DNA of 64,000 nt from Dyadobacter sp. LHD-138 (GTDB lineage Bacteria > Bacteroidota > Bacteroidia > Cytophagales > Spirosomataceae): the NCBI RefSeq assembly GCF_030929615.1, contig NZ_JAVFVU010000028.1:62001-126000 (forward strand). Direction: 5' to 3'. This document shows, in pieces, positions 38,846 to 47,761 of the stretch. Position 1 is the first letter of the stretch. Each line of letters begins with the position of its first letter. The notes under the pieces are model-generated. The model was not told the origin of the DNA, made no database searches, and saw only the letters and a program-made list of their open reading frames with translations. The translations under genes were made by a program, and so were the position numbers.

Positions 38846-39421
38846 TCAGATCGAAGCAATAAAAATAATAAAGGTGTGCAAGAGCGTTTCCCACTTTTCC
38901 CGGAACAGTTTGAGCGTGATGTGAAGTAAATTAGCAACCGCTGGACGGGAAATTGTCAGCACGGTGGCGATCTGATCGTTTGTTAGGTTTTCGTAGAATT
39001 TGAGGTAAATTATTTCCTGCTGGCGGGGTGTCAGCAAGTGCAGCACATAGCCGATCTGCCTTTTCTTTTCCTCCGTATATTCAGATATAATGATCCTGGA
39101 TTCGATGTCTTCTTCATTAAGAAAAAGTTCATCTTCATTTTCAATGGGAATAAAAATATTGCTCCGCTGCTTTTCCTTAATAATACGATTCCTTAAACTT
39201 TTAAGCAGGTAAGGCTTGATCTGGTCCGTAACGCCCAAAAATTGGCGCCGTTCCCAGAGCGAGCTGAACAGGTCATGAATGCAATCGGTGAGCGCGTCGT
39301 GGTCCGGAAGAAACTTTTTCCCATAATTGAACAAGATGCGGTAATGTTCCTGGATCATCCATTCAAAAACAGCACGGTCGCCGTTTTTAAATTTTTGCCA
39401 GAGAAGCATATCCTTTTCCAT
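38846..39421 (-). CDS. ECF RNA polymerase sigma factor
   Basis: ECF sigma factor of 191 residues from ATG 39421. Longer frames upstream add a hydrophobic stretch that is not part of the family and are rejected. Region 2: FEWMIQEHYRILFNYGKKF and DCIHDLFSSLWERR. Region 4: LTPRQQEIIYLKFYENLTNDQIATVLTISRPAVANLLHITLKLFR, with the helix-turn-helix in its second half. It heads the regulon of FecR (37645) and the SusC/SusD/cytochrome operon. A possible -7 element TAGCTTTG is seen on the minus strand at 39549-39556, but no -33 partner at the right spacing. Confidence 0.92.
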   Translation of the reverse strand: MEKDMLLWQKFKNGDRAVFEWMIQEHYRILFNYGKKFLPDHDALTDCIHDLFSSLWERRQFLGVTDQIKPYLLKSLRNRIIKEKQRSNIFIPIENEDELFLNEEDIESRIIISEYTEEKKRQIGYVLHLLTPRQQEIIYLKFYENLTNDQIATVLTISRPAVANLLHITLKLFREKWETLLHTFIIFIASI

Positions 39422-39674
39422 TCGACGCTGGTAATTAAATTGAATACAAATTTCTTTATAAAGTATAATTACAACGCTTATTACTGCAAGTACGGGGTAA
39501 ATTAAAAGATTGAGCGGCAGTAGCCACATCAATGGCCACCACTCGAGCCAAAGCTAAACCGCTGTCCAGTACAAGTATTAATGGGATTCTGATCAATCAA
39601 TCCCGCGGGTATATTTTAAAGAAAGGAATTTTTTTCAACATTTTAATATTGAAGTTGTTTAAACTTATCGATAA

Positions 39675-39902
39675 TCCCGAAGGGATGATATTATTGTAGA
39701 AAATGCGGAAGAAATAGCAGGTTCTGGTGACTCAAACAAGGCTACTTATTCATTTTCCATACCACCTTGGGGTTATCTAAAAAAACTGTCGATCCCCATT
39801 TTAATTACGTATGGAACAATGAAATGCACAACTGGGACAAAGGTTGGTGCGGATATCTATCGCTGGCTGGTGAACCAGAATTGGACCGAAAACGGAGTGT
39901 AA
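39675..39902 (+). pseudogene. Possible remnant of an alpha/beta-hydrolase C-terminus
   Basis: An open frame of 75 codons without a usable start codon, ending at TAA 39900-39902. The translated segment (IPPWGYLKKLSIPILITYGT and DIYRWLVNQNWTENGV) resembles the part of alpha/beta-hydrolases in which the strand PVLVTYGTKD carries the catalytic Asp; here the Asp position reads MKC. The bases before it, 39422-39674, contain no gene. This may be a decayed gene end; confidence is low because similarity was judged by eye. Confidence 0.3.
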
Positions 39903-39924
39903 GTACACACTTGGAAGCAGTCAG

Positions 39925-40332
39925 TCATTCCTGTAAACTGGTATAGATTATATTTTCCCTTGCCAGACCGGGAATTTTGCCAACTTCATCATCAGCGTCA
40001 CAGCTAACCGGATTTCCGTTACAGTCAAACAGATAAAAGGCTATTCCGCCACTACCCAGCCCAAAATTAGTGTAAACTACTGGTTGACTTTTGTACTTAA
40101 TAAGAGCAATTACACCGATGTAATTGCCTTTATGCGTCTTACTTATGCGATCTTCTTCTGCTTTGATAAGCATATCTGACAACCATACCATCGAATTTCG
40201 ATCGCATAGTGATTGTGCGCTGCGGAGAGCGTTTTGAATGTCATGACCACTTGCTGGATCGTCTATTTCTGTATCGGAAGTACAGCTAAACATTGCTAAC
40301 AGGAAAAAACTTGTGTAGAAGGATACTTTCAT
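39925..40332 (-). CDS. Small lipoprotein, function unknown
   Basis: Predicted lipoprotein of 135 residues. ATG 40332 gives a short signal peptide with Cys17 (LLAMFSC); an ATG at 40365 would add eleven residues before it. The mature part has ALRSAQSLCDRNSMVWLSDMLIKAEEDR, a KGNYIGVIALIKYKSQPVVYTN strand pattern and FYLFDCNGNPVSCDADDE, with paired Cys residues that could form disulfides. This resembles small secreted proteins seen singly in Cytophagales; no function can be assigned. It stands alone, convergent with nothing obvious. Confidence 0.75.
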   Translation of the reverse strand: MKVSFYTSFFLLAMFSCTSDTEIDDPASGHDIQNALRSAQSLCDRNSMVWLSDMLIKAEEDRISKTHKGNYIGVIALIKYKSQPVVYTNFGLGSGGIAFYLFDCNGNPVSCDADDEVGKIPGLARENIIYTSLQE

Positions 40333-40775
40333 ATCGAATGATCTTTTAAAATGTTTAACAATCATTAATATTTTTTGCTCATTACCAGATCATTGAAAAT
40401 GAAACCACTTTCCACAACGCCTTACACAACCGGTTCTTAACAAAATAAAAAGACACATTGAAATAACAATTGGTTGGAAATGCATATTCTTATTGATTAA
40501 AGGAATCTTACTTCAAAAATGCAACACCCGTGATAGCGCTTTGAATAATACAATAAGTGCTCATTTTTCCCTCTTTCAGCGCTGGCTTTCGTGCTTGTTG
40601 CATATGCGTTCTTTTAATTGAACCCTCAATCAGCCCCCCACTGTAAGGGTTCAATGCCAGCCATTTTTAACGTCTTGTTTTTTATACAACAAATGGAGAA
40701 ATAAAAACCGCTTTCCTTCATAATCAGATCGTGATTATTCACTATATTTAGCACAAACCCTAATGCATTCTTTCT
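40333..40775. other. Intergenic region, nothing recognised
   Basis: About 440 bases between the divergent small lipoprotein and the Hcp-like gene. AT-rich, with no gene of family appearance. A TATATTTA (one mismatch from the -7 consensus) lies about 40 bases before the Hcp-like start. Confidence 0.3.
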
Positions 40776-41348
40776 ATGAAAAAACTTCTGCTTCCTTTCG
40801 TTACCCTTGTTTTTTGCCTTGTCGCCCAGCATATTTCTGCTCAGAAAGTTTTCTTGAAAGCGGATCCGCTAACCACCAACGGAAATGCCGATGCAGCATT
40901 TAGAGACTACGTTGTGATTACCAGCAGGCAGCTCGGCGGAACTGCTGAAACTATTATCTCGGGTGGGCCTCCCCGTGTTGGCAAACCTGTATTTCAAAAT
41001 TTGATCATTACCAAGAACTCAGACATACTTTCAAACAAGCTATGGACCCTGATGGCCAAAGGCACCCGCATCGAAGACATGGAGATTGTGAGTACCGGGT
41101 TAGCTCCGAATGGTCAGAGTCGTGTTGTGACCAATAAAATCGAGCTTAAAGATGTTTTTGTCGCAGGCATCGCAAGCAGCGCAGCACAGGGTGATTGCGA
41201 GGCGGGATGTAATGGCATTGCGGAAAGCTACGAATTGGTTTATACCGCCATAAAAATTACCACCTACACCCTTAGCAATCAAGGAAAGTGGGTTGCCGAT
41301 CCGAGTCCTTTCATGTATAATATTGAAACCGGGAAAAGTGAATTCTGA
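40776..41348 (+). CDS. Secreted Hcp-like (type VI tube protein family) protein
   Basis: Protein of 190 residues with a clear Sec signal peptide (1-22, QHISA/QKVF) followed by a domain resembling the Hcp1/type VI tube-protein family: a start FLKADPLTTNGNADAAFRDYV, GKPVFQNLIITKNSDILSNKLWTLMAKGTRIEDMEI in the middle (the family pattern of a strand, then KxxDxxSPxL, then a helix and a strand), and SYELVYTAIKITTYTL near the end. True T6SS Hcp proteins have no signal peptide, and no other T6SS genes are near. Signal-bearing orphan Hcp-like proteins occur in Bacteroidota and other groups and have no established role. The T9SS-domain protein that follows 29 bases later may be co-transcribed. Confidence 0.7.
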   Translation: MKKLLLPFVTLVFCLVAQHISAQKVFLKADPLTTNGNADAAFRDYVVITSRQLGGTAETIISGGPPRVGKPVFQNLIITKNSDILSNKLWTLMAKGTRIEDMEIVSTGLAPNGQSRVVTNKIELKDVFVAGIASSAAQGDCEAGCNGIAESYELVYTAIKITTYTLSNQGKWVADPSPFMYNIETGKSEF

Positions 41349-41377
41349 TCAGTGACCAGCAAAATCAAATAAATTTT

Positions 41378-42148
41378 ATGCGATTTATCTTATATTGCGC
41401 TGCCTGTTTTGCATGCTGCCAGACGGTTCTGGCGCAGCACAATGTTCCCGATTCTCCTGTCAAAATTGCCGCCGATCGGCTTTTTGCAATGGCGCAAGCG
41501 GATTATTATCTCAATTTGCGCGGAATAGCACTTTCTCCCCTTGCGGATCCCTGTGATGTTAATTTATGCAAGTCGTCAATTCTACCGGTCACGCTGATCA
41601 AATTCGAAGGCAAACGGATAGACGATGCAAACGTTGCACTGGTTTGGGAGACCAGCGAGGAAACCAATAACGATTATTTTGAGATAGAGCGCACCCTCAA
41701 TCCGGGCTGGGGCTTCACAACGGTGGGCAAAGTGAAAGGGGTCGGCTCCACGACATCGGTTCATCGCTATGGACACACCGATCCTAATGAATATGCGGCT
41801 TATACGTATTACCGGCTCAAACAAGTGGATTTTGACAACACCTACGAATATAGTACCATCATCGCCATTAAGGCGAGTGCCGCCACGCTGACGGTGACGG
41901 CGCTTCCGAATCCCGGACAAAGTAAGGATATGGCTTTCAAAATAAGTGGACTGAACGTGTCTGAACCATTTACGAGTGTGATTTACGATGTTCGGGGAAC
42001 AGTCGTTTATTCAGACAACGATCCCCGGATCCTCTCTGAGGAACAGATCATCAGGCCGAAATTACCGGCTGTTTCTCCCGGGAAATACAGTATCAAGATC
42101 AAAAGTGCAAATCGTCAGGCCATAGGTTCTTTCGTGGTTATCCCATAA
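41378..42148 (+). CDS. Secreted protein with T9SS-type C-terminal module
   Basis: Protein of 256 residues with a signal peptide (1-19, TVLAQ). Residues about 68-150 form the module that precedes sorting domains in many Cytophagales proteins (PVTLIKFEGKRIDDANVALVWETSEETNNDYFEIER split, then YTYYRLKQVDFDNTYEYS). The C-terminus resembles a T9SS sorting domain (VTALPNPGQSKDMAFKI, GKYSIKIKSAN, GSFVVIP). There is little space for a separate functional domain (residues 20-67, PDSPVKIAADRLFAMAQADYYLNLRG). Downstream lies a decayed copy of the same module. Confidence 0.75.
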   Translation: MRFILYCAACFACCQTVLAQHNVPDSPVKIAADRLFAMAQADYYLNLRGIALSPLADPCDVNLCKSSILPVTLIKFEGKRIDDANVALVWETSEETNNDYFEIERTLNPGWGFTTVGKVKGVGSTTSVHRYGHTDPNEYAAYTYYRLKQVDFDNTYEYSTIIAIKASAATLTVTALPNPGQSKDMAFKISGLNVSEPFTSVIYDVRGTVVYSDNDPRILSEEQIIRPKLPAVSPGKYSIKIKSANRQAIGSFVVIP

Positions 42149-42217
42149 GACAGGTACTGCTATTGTTTTCCAAGTAAGGCGCTTAAATCCTGTGACGAAA
42201 TTGAAGAAATATGTGAA

Positions 42218-42625
42218 GTGCGCAAGAGTATAGAAATTCCAGCGAATCTCCGGACCTTTATTTGGCTAAGCAGTATATGCTTTTTCTCTGACAGCACTTC
42301 CCGTTCTCATATCAATTTTGCCGCAGGAAAATCTGAAAGCGGGAATATTATCTTTTGGTCTACCAGCTCGGAAACCAACAACGCTGGATTTGAAATCGAA
42401 AGGAGCGCAGATACCAAATCCATTACAACAATTGCCAAAATAAACGGAAAGGTAAGTTCAAAGCTTCATAATAACTACCAGTTCACAGATACTACACCGC
42501 TTGCCGACAGCTATTATAAGCTCAAGCAAATTGATTAAGACGGTGCAACGACGTATTCCCGCCCAATTTTCGTTAAATATGAAATAAAAAGGACACCCGC
42601 TACAAAAAAACAATTAACGTATTAA
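42218..42625 (+). pseudogene. Decayed T9SS-module protein with in-frame stop
   Basis: The frame from GTG 42218 encodes the same module as the preceding gene (IIFWSTSSETNNAGFEIERS, LADSYYKLKQID) but stops at TAA 42536-42538. The frame continues without a shift past this stop with DGATTYSRPIFVKYEIK to a second stop at 42623-42625, exactly the continuation expected for the module. No sorting domain follows. This looks like a truncated paralogue broken by a nonsense change and a 3' deletion. Confidence 0.6.
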
Positions 42626-42794
42626 TTATCAACAATTTGACTTACTTATTTTTCAAAAATTCTAGTCCATCACAGCGTGCATAGAGCTAAAAACACTTAA
42701 TTATTTATTAATTAAATAAAATACCTTATCTGTCTGTTGTTCCAGCAATTATTTAATAAAAAAAGCCATTCGACGCCATTTTTTAAGTCGATAC

Positions 42795-44210
42795 TCAAAA
42801 CTTCACAAGAAAAATATCGTTCACACTTTTATTTGCATAAACTGAATTGTTGAAAGTATATGGAGATCCGAAATATCCCAATACTATCGTAAAATCTTTT
42901 CTATCAACCAAAATCCTCCTCCCCCTTGCACTATAACTCCCCAAAGTCTGCACTTTTTCAAACTTCCCAGAATCAGTGTATTCAGCAAAAAATGTGTTTG
43001 TGTAACGCTGACCTTGCAGTGTTGAGTCTCCAAAATAACCAACACTCCCAAAATACCCGACTGTATATAGCTTGCTTTTACGCGCTACGAGATCATAAAT
43101 GTATTCATCCTCATTGCCGGTAATTTGTGAAGCCCAGATAAGAGAACCCGTTGAATTAAACTTAGCTAAAATTGCATCTCCTGAAGCGGTTGGTGTTTTA
43201 AAGGAGTAAGGACCAAGGATTAAGGGACCTCTAAAGAAACCTCCAATGCTTATATTACCATCCTCATCAATACTAAGTCCCCTACAATTTTCAGTCCCTA
43301 CACTTCCGAACGTTTTTACCCACTCAACACGCCCTTGCCTATCTAACTTTGTTATAAAAATATCTTGATCTCCATTAGAATTAAGCATGGTTTGTTCAAT
43401 TTTTTTTTGCCCCTCGAAAGATCCGGCTATAATGATTTTACCATCCCTTGATAGTTTCATATTTGAACTATAAATATCACCCCAAGGAGATAAACCGTGG
43501 TCGGCCCCATACGTTTTCGCCCATCCCAGCTCGCCAGTGGGGTTATAACAGGCTACAAAAAAAGCACTCCCATTTACATTGTAGGTAATTTTATCAAAGT
43601 AGATACTCTGATAAAATTCTCCAGACACAAAAATCTTGCCATCTTCACTAATTTCTATCGAAGAAAGGGTTTCAAATCCCACACCGGAAATCTGTTTAGT
43701 CCAAGTGTGTTTCCCATTCTTATCAAGCTTGACCAGCAATAAGTCATCCCAATTGGGAATACCACTAGAATTACGCAATGTCTTCGTCTTAAATTTTGTA
43801 CCTTCAATTGTGGTAGAATCTCTGAATCTGCATGCTACATATACATTTTCATCATGATCAACGCCAACTGTAAGTCCATTTTCTTGGCTGTTATCACCCA
43901 ATAGTTTAGCCCATAAAACTTTACCCGCTTGATCATACTTAACAATAAATGCGTCACGGTTTCCACCTGCCTTTAAAATTACTCCCCCGAAATCAAGGTC
44001 TGCTCCTTCGGTCATAGCGCTGGTAGTGCCCGAAACATATATATCATCATTTTTATCAATAGCAAGGTCAAACTCAAGAAGATCAATGTTTGATAACTGT
44101 GCAAAGAACCTTTCCGGCAATGTGGTATTTACTTTTTCATCTACTTCATCTTTTTTACAGGAATACAAAAGCGAAATTACAACACAGATAAAAGCAATTT
44201 TCCTTCTCAT
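42795..44210 (-). CDS. Beta-propeller (SBBP-like repeat) lipoprotein
   Basis: Lipoprotein of 471 residues from ATG 44210, which gives a good lipobox at Cys18 (ISLLYSC); the frame extends to 44231 but that adds no signal. It contains at least six repeats of the SBBP/beta-propeller type with the pattern D-x-D-G-x-I/V-x-V-S/A-G-x-F: NDDIYVSGTT, DENVYVACRF, DGKIFVSGEF, DGKIIIAGSF, DGNISIGGFF, and related FIVKYDQAGKVLWAK, LLVKLDKNGKHTWTK, FITKLDRQGRVEWVK strands. It lies 62 bases after the last gene of the tubulin/Hsp70-like cluster on the same strand, so it may be part of it. A surface-exposed binding platform is likely; ligand unknown. Confidence 0.85.
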   Translation of the reverse strand: MRRKIAFICVVISLLYSCKKDEVDEKVNTTLPERFFAQLSNIDLLEFDLAIDKNDDIYVSGTTSAMTEGADLDFGGVILKAGGNRDAFIVKYDQAGKVLWAKLLGDNSQENGLTVGVDHDENVYVACRFRDSTTIEGTKFKTKTLRNSSGIPNWDDLLLVKLDKNGKHTWTKQISGVGFETLSSIEISEDGKIFVSGEFYQSIYFDKITYNVNGSAFFVACYNPTGELGWAKTYGADHGLSPWGDIYSSNMKLSRDGKIIIAGSFEGQKKIEQTMLNSNGDQDIFITKLDRQGRVEWVKTFGSVGTENCRGLSIDEDGNISIGGFFRGPLILGPYSFKTPTASGDAILAKFNSTGSLIWASQITGNEDEYIYDLVARKSKLYTVGYFGSVGYFGDSTLQGQRYTNTFFAEYTDSGKFEKVQTLGSYSARGRRILVDRKDFTIVLGYFGSPYTFNNSVYANKSVNDIFLVKF

Positions 44211-44272
44211 TTTTAGGTCAAAGAATAACAAGTTCGGTAATCAAACCGCCGAACAGTCGGTCGAGGGGTAAT

Positions 44273-44815
44273 TCAGCAAAAAGACAGTGCGGCTAAATTT
44301 TTATTCCCAAAGAACAAAAAATCCATCATTTGCCGATTCCGAAAGATAAGAAAACGATCGATACTGGTGGCAACATCTTCATTTTCCACGGCCTGTATTC
44401 CTCTTTTTAATACATCATTCCATTCGGCCTGATTTGAGGGAGCCGAAAATTTACCGTTTGCTTCATTTACCTCTACATGGGAGCCCCCGGACTCAGACCT
44501 CCCCCCAATCTTTTCCGTAACAAAGGAAGCGAGTAAAATCAAAACGAAACCAATAAGCAGGACCAGAGCCGGATACACAAGCAACTTATAATCAAGCTTA
44601 TATTTTTTAATTGCAATAAAAGAACCATAGACACTGCCAATCAACAAACCAAAAATCATCCACATTAAAACAGGCGAAATACTGTGAGAAATGAACAGTA
44701 GATTGTCTATTGGAACAAAGAAAAATGCGCTGAATCGTCCCAGAAAATTACGCATCACGTAAACTACAAAGACAGTCAGAACTAAAACCACGAATATTGA
44801 TTTCCCGTCTTTCAT
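44273..44815 (-). CDS. Membrane protein of the tubulin/Hsp70-like cluster, unknown family
   Basis: Protein of 180 residues with three predicted membrane helices (about 7-27, 49-68 and 78-99) and a soluble C-terminal part (about 110-180) with helices NQAEWNDVLKRGIQAVENED and ATSIDRFLIFRNRQMMDFL. No family is recognised. Its ATG overlaps the stop of the upstream gene (ATGA at 44812-44815), so the two proteins are made together and probably interact. Last gene of the tightly packed part of the cluster. Confidence 0.8.
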   Translation of the reverse strand: MKDGKSIFVVLVLTVFVVYVMRNFLGRFSAFFFVPIDNLLFISHSISPVLMWMIFGLLIGSVYGSFIAIKKYKLDYKLLVYPALVLLIGFVLILLASFVTEKIGGRSESGGSHVEVNEANGKFSAPSNQAEWNDVLKRGIQAVENEDVATSIDRFLIFRNRQMMDFLFFGNKNLAALSFC

Positions 44816-46521
44816 ATCTTCTCGAATTTTTTAACCAGTTTGAAAGAAAACAGCCCCCCCAAAACAAACAGCGCAAACAGGAAAAAAGATAACAGTGGCG
44901 ACTTGCCGATTACATCACCAGGATTCCCAATTACAGGATTTTGAACCAACCAACCGCTATAATTTAGACAGATACCCAGCAGAAATCTAAAAGCGCCAAA
45001 GTAACAAGCCGTCATCAAACCGTATAAAACCAGTTTGGTGATGTATGCCTTTTTCGGGAAAACGACTTTTATTTCAACAGGTATGACAATATCCTCATAG
45101 ACCGAAGAGACCACCAATTCCAGCGTATAAAGCTGATCTTTTTGAAGTAAAAAAGTATCAATGATGATGTCGATGTTCTCACTAACCTTGCCTTCAAGAT
45201 TATTAAACTCCAAAATATCCCTGGTTAGAGAAATTCCCTCCTTTATGAATTTGAAATAGACTTTTACTTTAATATATCCTTCATTTTTCAAACTTATGTT
45301 GATACTGTGGTTAAGAGCAACACCGCCATTGATCGATAGCAGCTGCACTTTTTCCTGATCAATTTTAAGTCTCGGTTTATCCGAAAGAAGGTTAGTAATA
45401 TGAAATAGTGCCTGGACCATACCAAGCCTGATTTCCGGCTCCGTGTAATACCCGGCGTGCAAAATAAATGCATAACTCCCGGCTATCTGATCATTCCAGT
45501 CGTCTTTTCCAGTACCTGTAAACCATTGCTGAATGTTTTTAGCGGCCATAGATTCAGCAACATCGGGCCAAATCGAAAAATCCTTTTTGGCGTATTCTGC
45601 TAATGCGTCGGGTGTTAAAAACCGGTGATTCCCAATAAAAAAAGGAAGTGTGGAATCTGTTTTATACAAGAACCTGAGAAAACTATTAAGATCGTATTGC
45701 GCAGAAAGATTTAAGGCAATCCCCGGATCCGACTCCTGAATCCAGATTTGAAGTATTCCTTTTCTGTACAATTCCAGCAAGGCCTGATATCCTTTTGGAG
45801 TTTCACATGCTTTTTGTAATAAAACGGGAACTTCTGTGTAAAGTCCGTCCGTAAACCGAAACGGTAAACGCGGGTTTAATTTATAGAGAATTCGCAAATA
45901 GCGCTTTTCCGAATCAAATTCCTCTTCAATTATTCTCGCAAATTCGTCTGCTTTTGATGCGCTCTTCGTCAAAGCAGTGACCAGCCCGGGCAGGTAATTT
46001 CCGTTTCGTAGAAAATATTTTGCGTCGTCTTTATTGTTGAATGAGATATCGCCAAGCTTGCTTAATGAATTAGCCTTTTCACCAAGCCATTCCACTTCAA
46101 TCAGACTTTCCTTATAATCCAGCCAGACTAAATCAGTCATCCATTTATTCTGAATAGACAACGGATCGGCGTGATTTATCTCGCGCGGCTTAAAATCTCT
46201 TTTTCTTAACTCTGCTATAACATATTGCGTAATAATATCCCTGTTAACGCTGTCTCCGACAAGCAACGCAATTTCCTCAAATTGCTCTGTCGACAAGATG
46301 CCTTTGCGAAAAATCAGTTCAAGTTTAGTATTAATAATCTCATATGGCCGCCAGTCAATTTCAGAATAGACCTGTTGAATAAGCTGATTTAATTGTCCAA
46401 GATTAAAATCAAGTCCTTTCCCGTCCGACACCAAATTGGGATATTCCGTTATTTTTATATCGCCATGATTTAAAATCAGCAGATCCTTTAATTGCTGTTT
46501 CAGGCTTTCTATTGACGCCAT
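44812..46521 (-). CDS. Large tail-anchored-type membrane protein of the cluster, unknown family
   Basis: Protein of 569 residues: a long soluble N-terminal part, a beta-rich section about 390-490 with Ig/arrestin-like strands (LSINGGVALNHSINISLKNEGYIKVKVYFKF split, YTLELVVSSVYEDIVIPVEIKVVF), and two membrane helices at the C-terminus (about 497-517 and 545-563), ending in a basic KLVKKFEKI. No known domain is recognised. It is coupled to the next gene by a four-base overlap and follows the coiled-coil gene after 17 bases. Topology suggests a cytoplasmic adaptor held at the inner membrane, which is inference. Confidence 0.82.
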   Translation of the reverse strand: MASIESLKQQLKDLLILNHGDIKITEYPNLVSDGKGLDFNLGQLNQLIQQVYSEIDWRPYEIINTKLELIFRKGILSTEQFEEIALLVGDSVNRDIITQYVIAELRKRDFKPREINHADPLSIQNKWMTDLVWLDYKESLIEVEWLGEKANSLSKLGDISFNNKDDAKYFLRNGNYLPGLVTALTKSASKADEFARIIEEEFDSEKRYLRILYKLNPRLPFRFTDGLYTEVPVLLQKACETPKGYQALLELYRKGILQIWIQESDPGIALNLSAQYDLNSFLRFLYKTDSTLPFFIGNHRFLTPDALAEYAKKDFSIWPDVAESMAAKNIQQWFTGTGKDDWNDQIAGSYAFILHAGYYTEPEIRLGMVQALFHITNLLSDKPRLKIDQEKVQLLSINGGVALNHSINISLKNEGYIKVKVYFKFIKEGISLTRDILEFNNLEGKVSENIDIIIDTFLLQKDQLYTLELVVSSVYEDIVIPVEIKVVFPKKAYITKLVLYGLMTACYFGAFRFLLGICLNYSGWLVQNPVIGNPGDVIGKSPLLSFFLFALFVLGGLFSFKLVKKFEKI

Positions 46522-46538
46522 TTCGTTGAATATTTCTG

Positions 46539-47750
46539 TTAACTAAAACTAATCTGGATCGGCTTAACAATCAGCCATTTGCTACCTTGTAGTTTCAATT
46601 CACCAGGTATATCCGTGTTAATCAAACTATTGCCGGATGGAAAAGTATCATATTGACTTGTTTTTCCGAGGAAATAAGGAGAGTTTGAAAGCGCATAACG
46701 TTGCGCATTTTGATTGCCGGATATTTTAAAAGACGCGGTGTTTGGAGATAAAATAGTCAGCTCAAATATTGTTTCGCTATCCTCCGCATCCAGCAATTCC
46801 TGATCAGAAAATCCATCCCCCTGGTCTGCGTACCTAGCATATTTCACAGACGATTCTGATGGCGGAACGGTAACTTGCTGCACCGGTTTTTCTATTTCTG
46901 CCACGATAGCAAGTCGTTCATTTCTTTCCGCCTCAGCGCTTAAATTATCCTGAAGAACAGCAATTTCGACCTCCGCCTCTTTTAATTTTTGCTGAACGGC
47001 TTTCAGCTCATTAATCAAATTTTTCGACTGCCATTCTGTACTTCCGCTCTTGTGAAGGTGGTCTTCCAAAGCCTTGCTGTTTTTGTCGATAACTTGATTT
47101 TTATTGCGAAGCACCCGTAGTAAAAACAGGACTACGGCCAATAGAAGCAGGATAATGATATAAGACATATCTTTTGAAATGTCGGGTAAAAACGCAAAAA
47201 AACTAGCTGATTCTGATGATTTTTCTGACATTACTTTTACTGGTTCTGTTACCTTTGGTTCAACAACAACGCTTTGCTCCTTCTCTACTTTTTGAATATC
47301 AGGCACATCTTCAATGGGCTCCGATATGGATACATTTTCAATAATTGAATCCAGCCTGTTTTTATAAGCATCATAATTTGAAAACTTCTTCCGATTACTC
47401 TTGGGACCTGACGTAATTTTTGCAATTACTTGCTCTTTAAAGCTGGTAAGGCTTTTTTCCCAGTTTGAAACGCTGGCGTCAACCTCAACGGATTGCCAGT
47501 CAACGATCAGTTGATCCGCCTTTTTTATCCTGTTGTTTTTGACAAAAATTATCAGTTCTTCGTAACTTTTACAACCTGGGCATTGCCTTTGCTTGGCATC
47601 TTTAAATGTTTCTTTGTCGGATGCCAAAAATTCAATACTTTCTTTTACGATCTTAAATTTCGCTTCCCTGATTTGTTTATCCGCATCATTGTCAGCCTTT
47701 ACTGATAAATTGGAAACCAAAAACACAAAGAAAACAACCAACTTTCTCAT
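46539..47750 (-). CDS. Exported single-span protein with coiled coil, unknown family
   Basis: Protein of 403 residues. Signal peptide 1-19 (FLVSNLSVKA), a periplasmic part with a CPGC pair (Cys57/Cys60), one membrane helix about 195-215 (MSYIIILLLLAVVLFLLRVL), then a cytoplasmic coiled coil about 220-285 (INELKAVQQKLKEAEVEIAVLQDNL) and a C-terminal beta-rich segment (ETIFELTILSPNTASFKI to KWLIVKPIQISFS). It could link a periplasmic event to the cytoplasmic tubulin-like and Hsp70-like proteins encoded just upstream. The neighbouring gene gaps are 11 and 17 bases. Confidence 0.83.
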   Translation of the reverse strand: MRKLVVFFVFLVSNLSVKADNDADKQIREAKFKIVKESIEFLASDKETFKDAKQRQCPGCKSYEELIIFVKNNRIKKADQLIVDWQSVEVDASVSNWEKSLTSFKEQVIAKITSGPKSNRKKFSNYDAYKNRLDSIIENVSISEPIEDVPDIQKVEKEQSVVVEPKVTEPVKVMSEKSSESASFFAFLPDISKDMSYIIILLLLAVVLFLLRVLRNKNQVIDKNSKALEDHLHKSGSTEWQSKNLINELKAVQQKLKEAEVEIAVLQDNLSAEAERNERLAIVAEIEKPVQQVTVPPSESSVKYARYADQGDGFSDQELLDAEDSETIFELTILSPNTASFKISGNQNAQRYALSNSPYFLGKTSQYDTFPSGNSLINTDIPGELKLQGSKWLIVKPIQISFS

Positions 47751-47761
47751 TAAACAACCGG

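Noticed and set aside
39422..39532. N-terminal hydrophobic extension of the second ECF sigma factor
   Set aside because: Sigma factors of this family have no membrane segment; ATG 39421 gives the normal family start.
40626..40832. Minus-strand open frame of 68 codons
   Set aside because: It overlaps the signal peptide region of the Hcp-like gene and has no supporting features.
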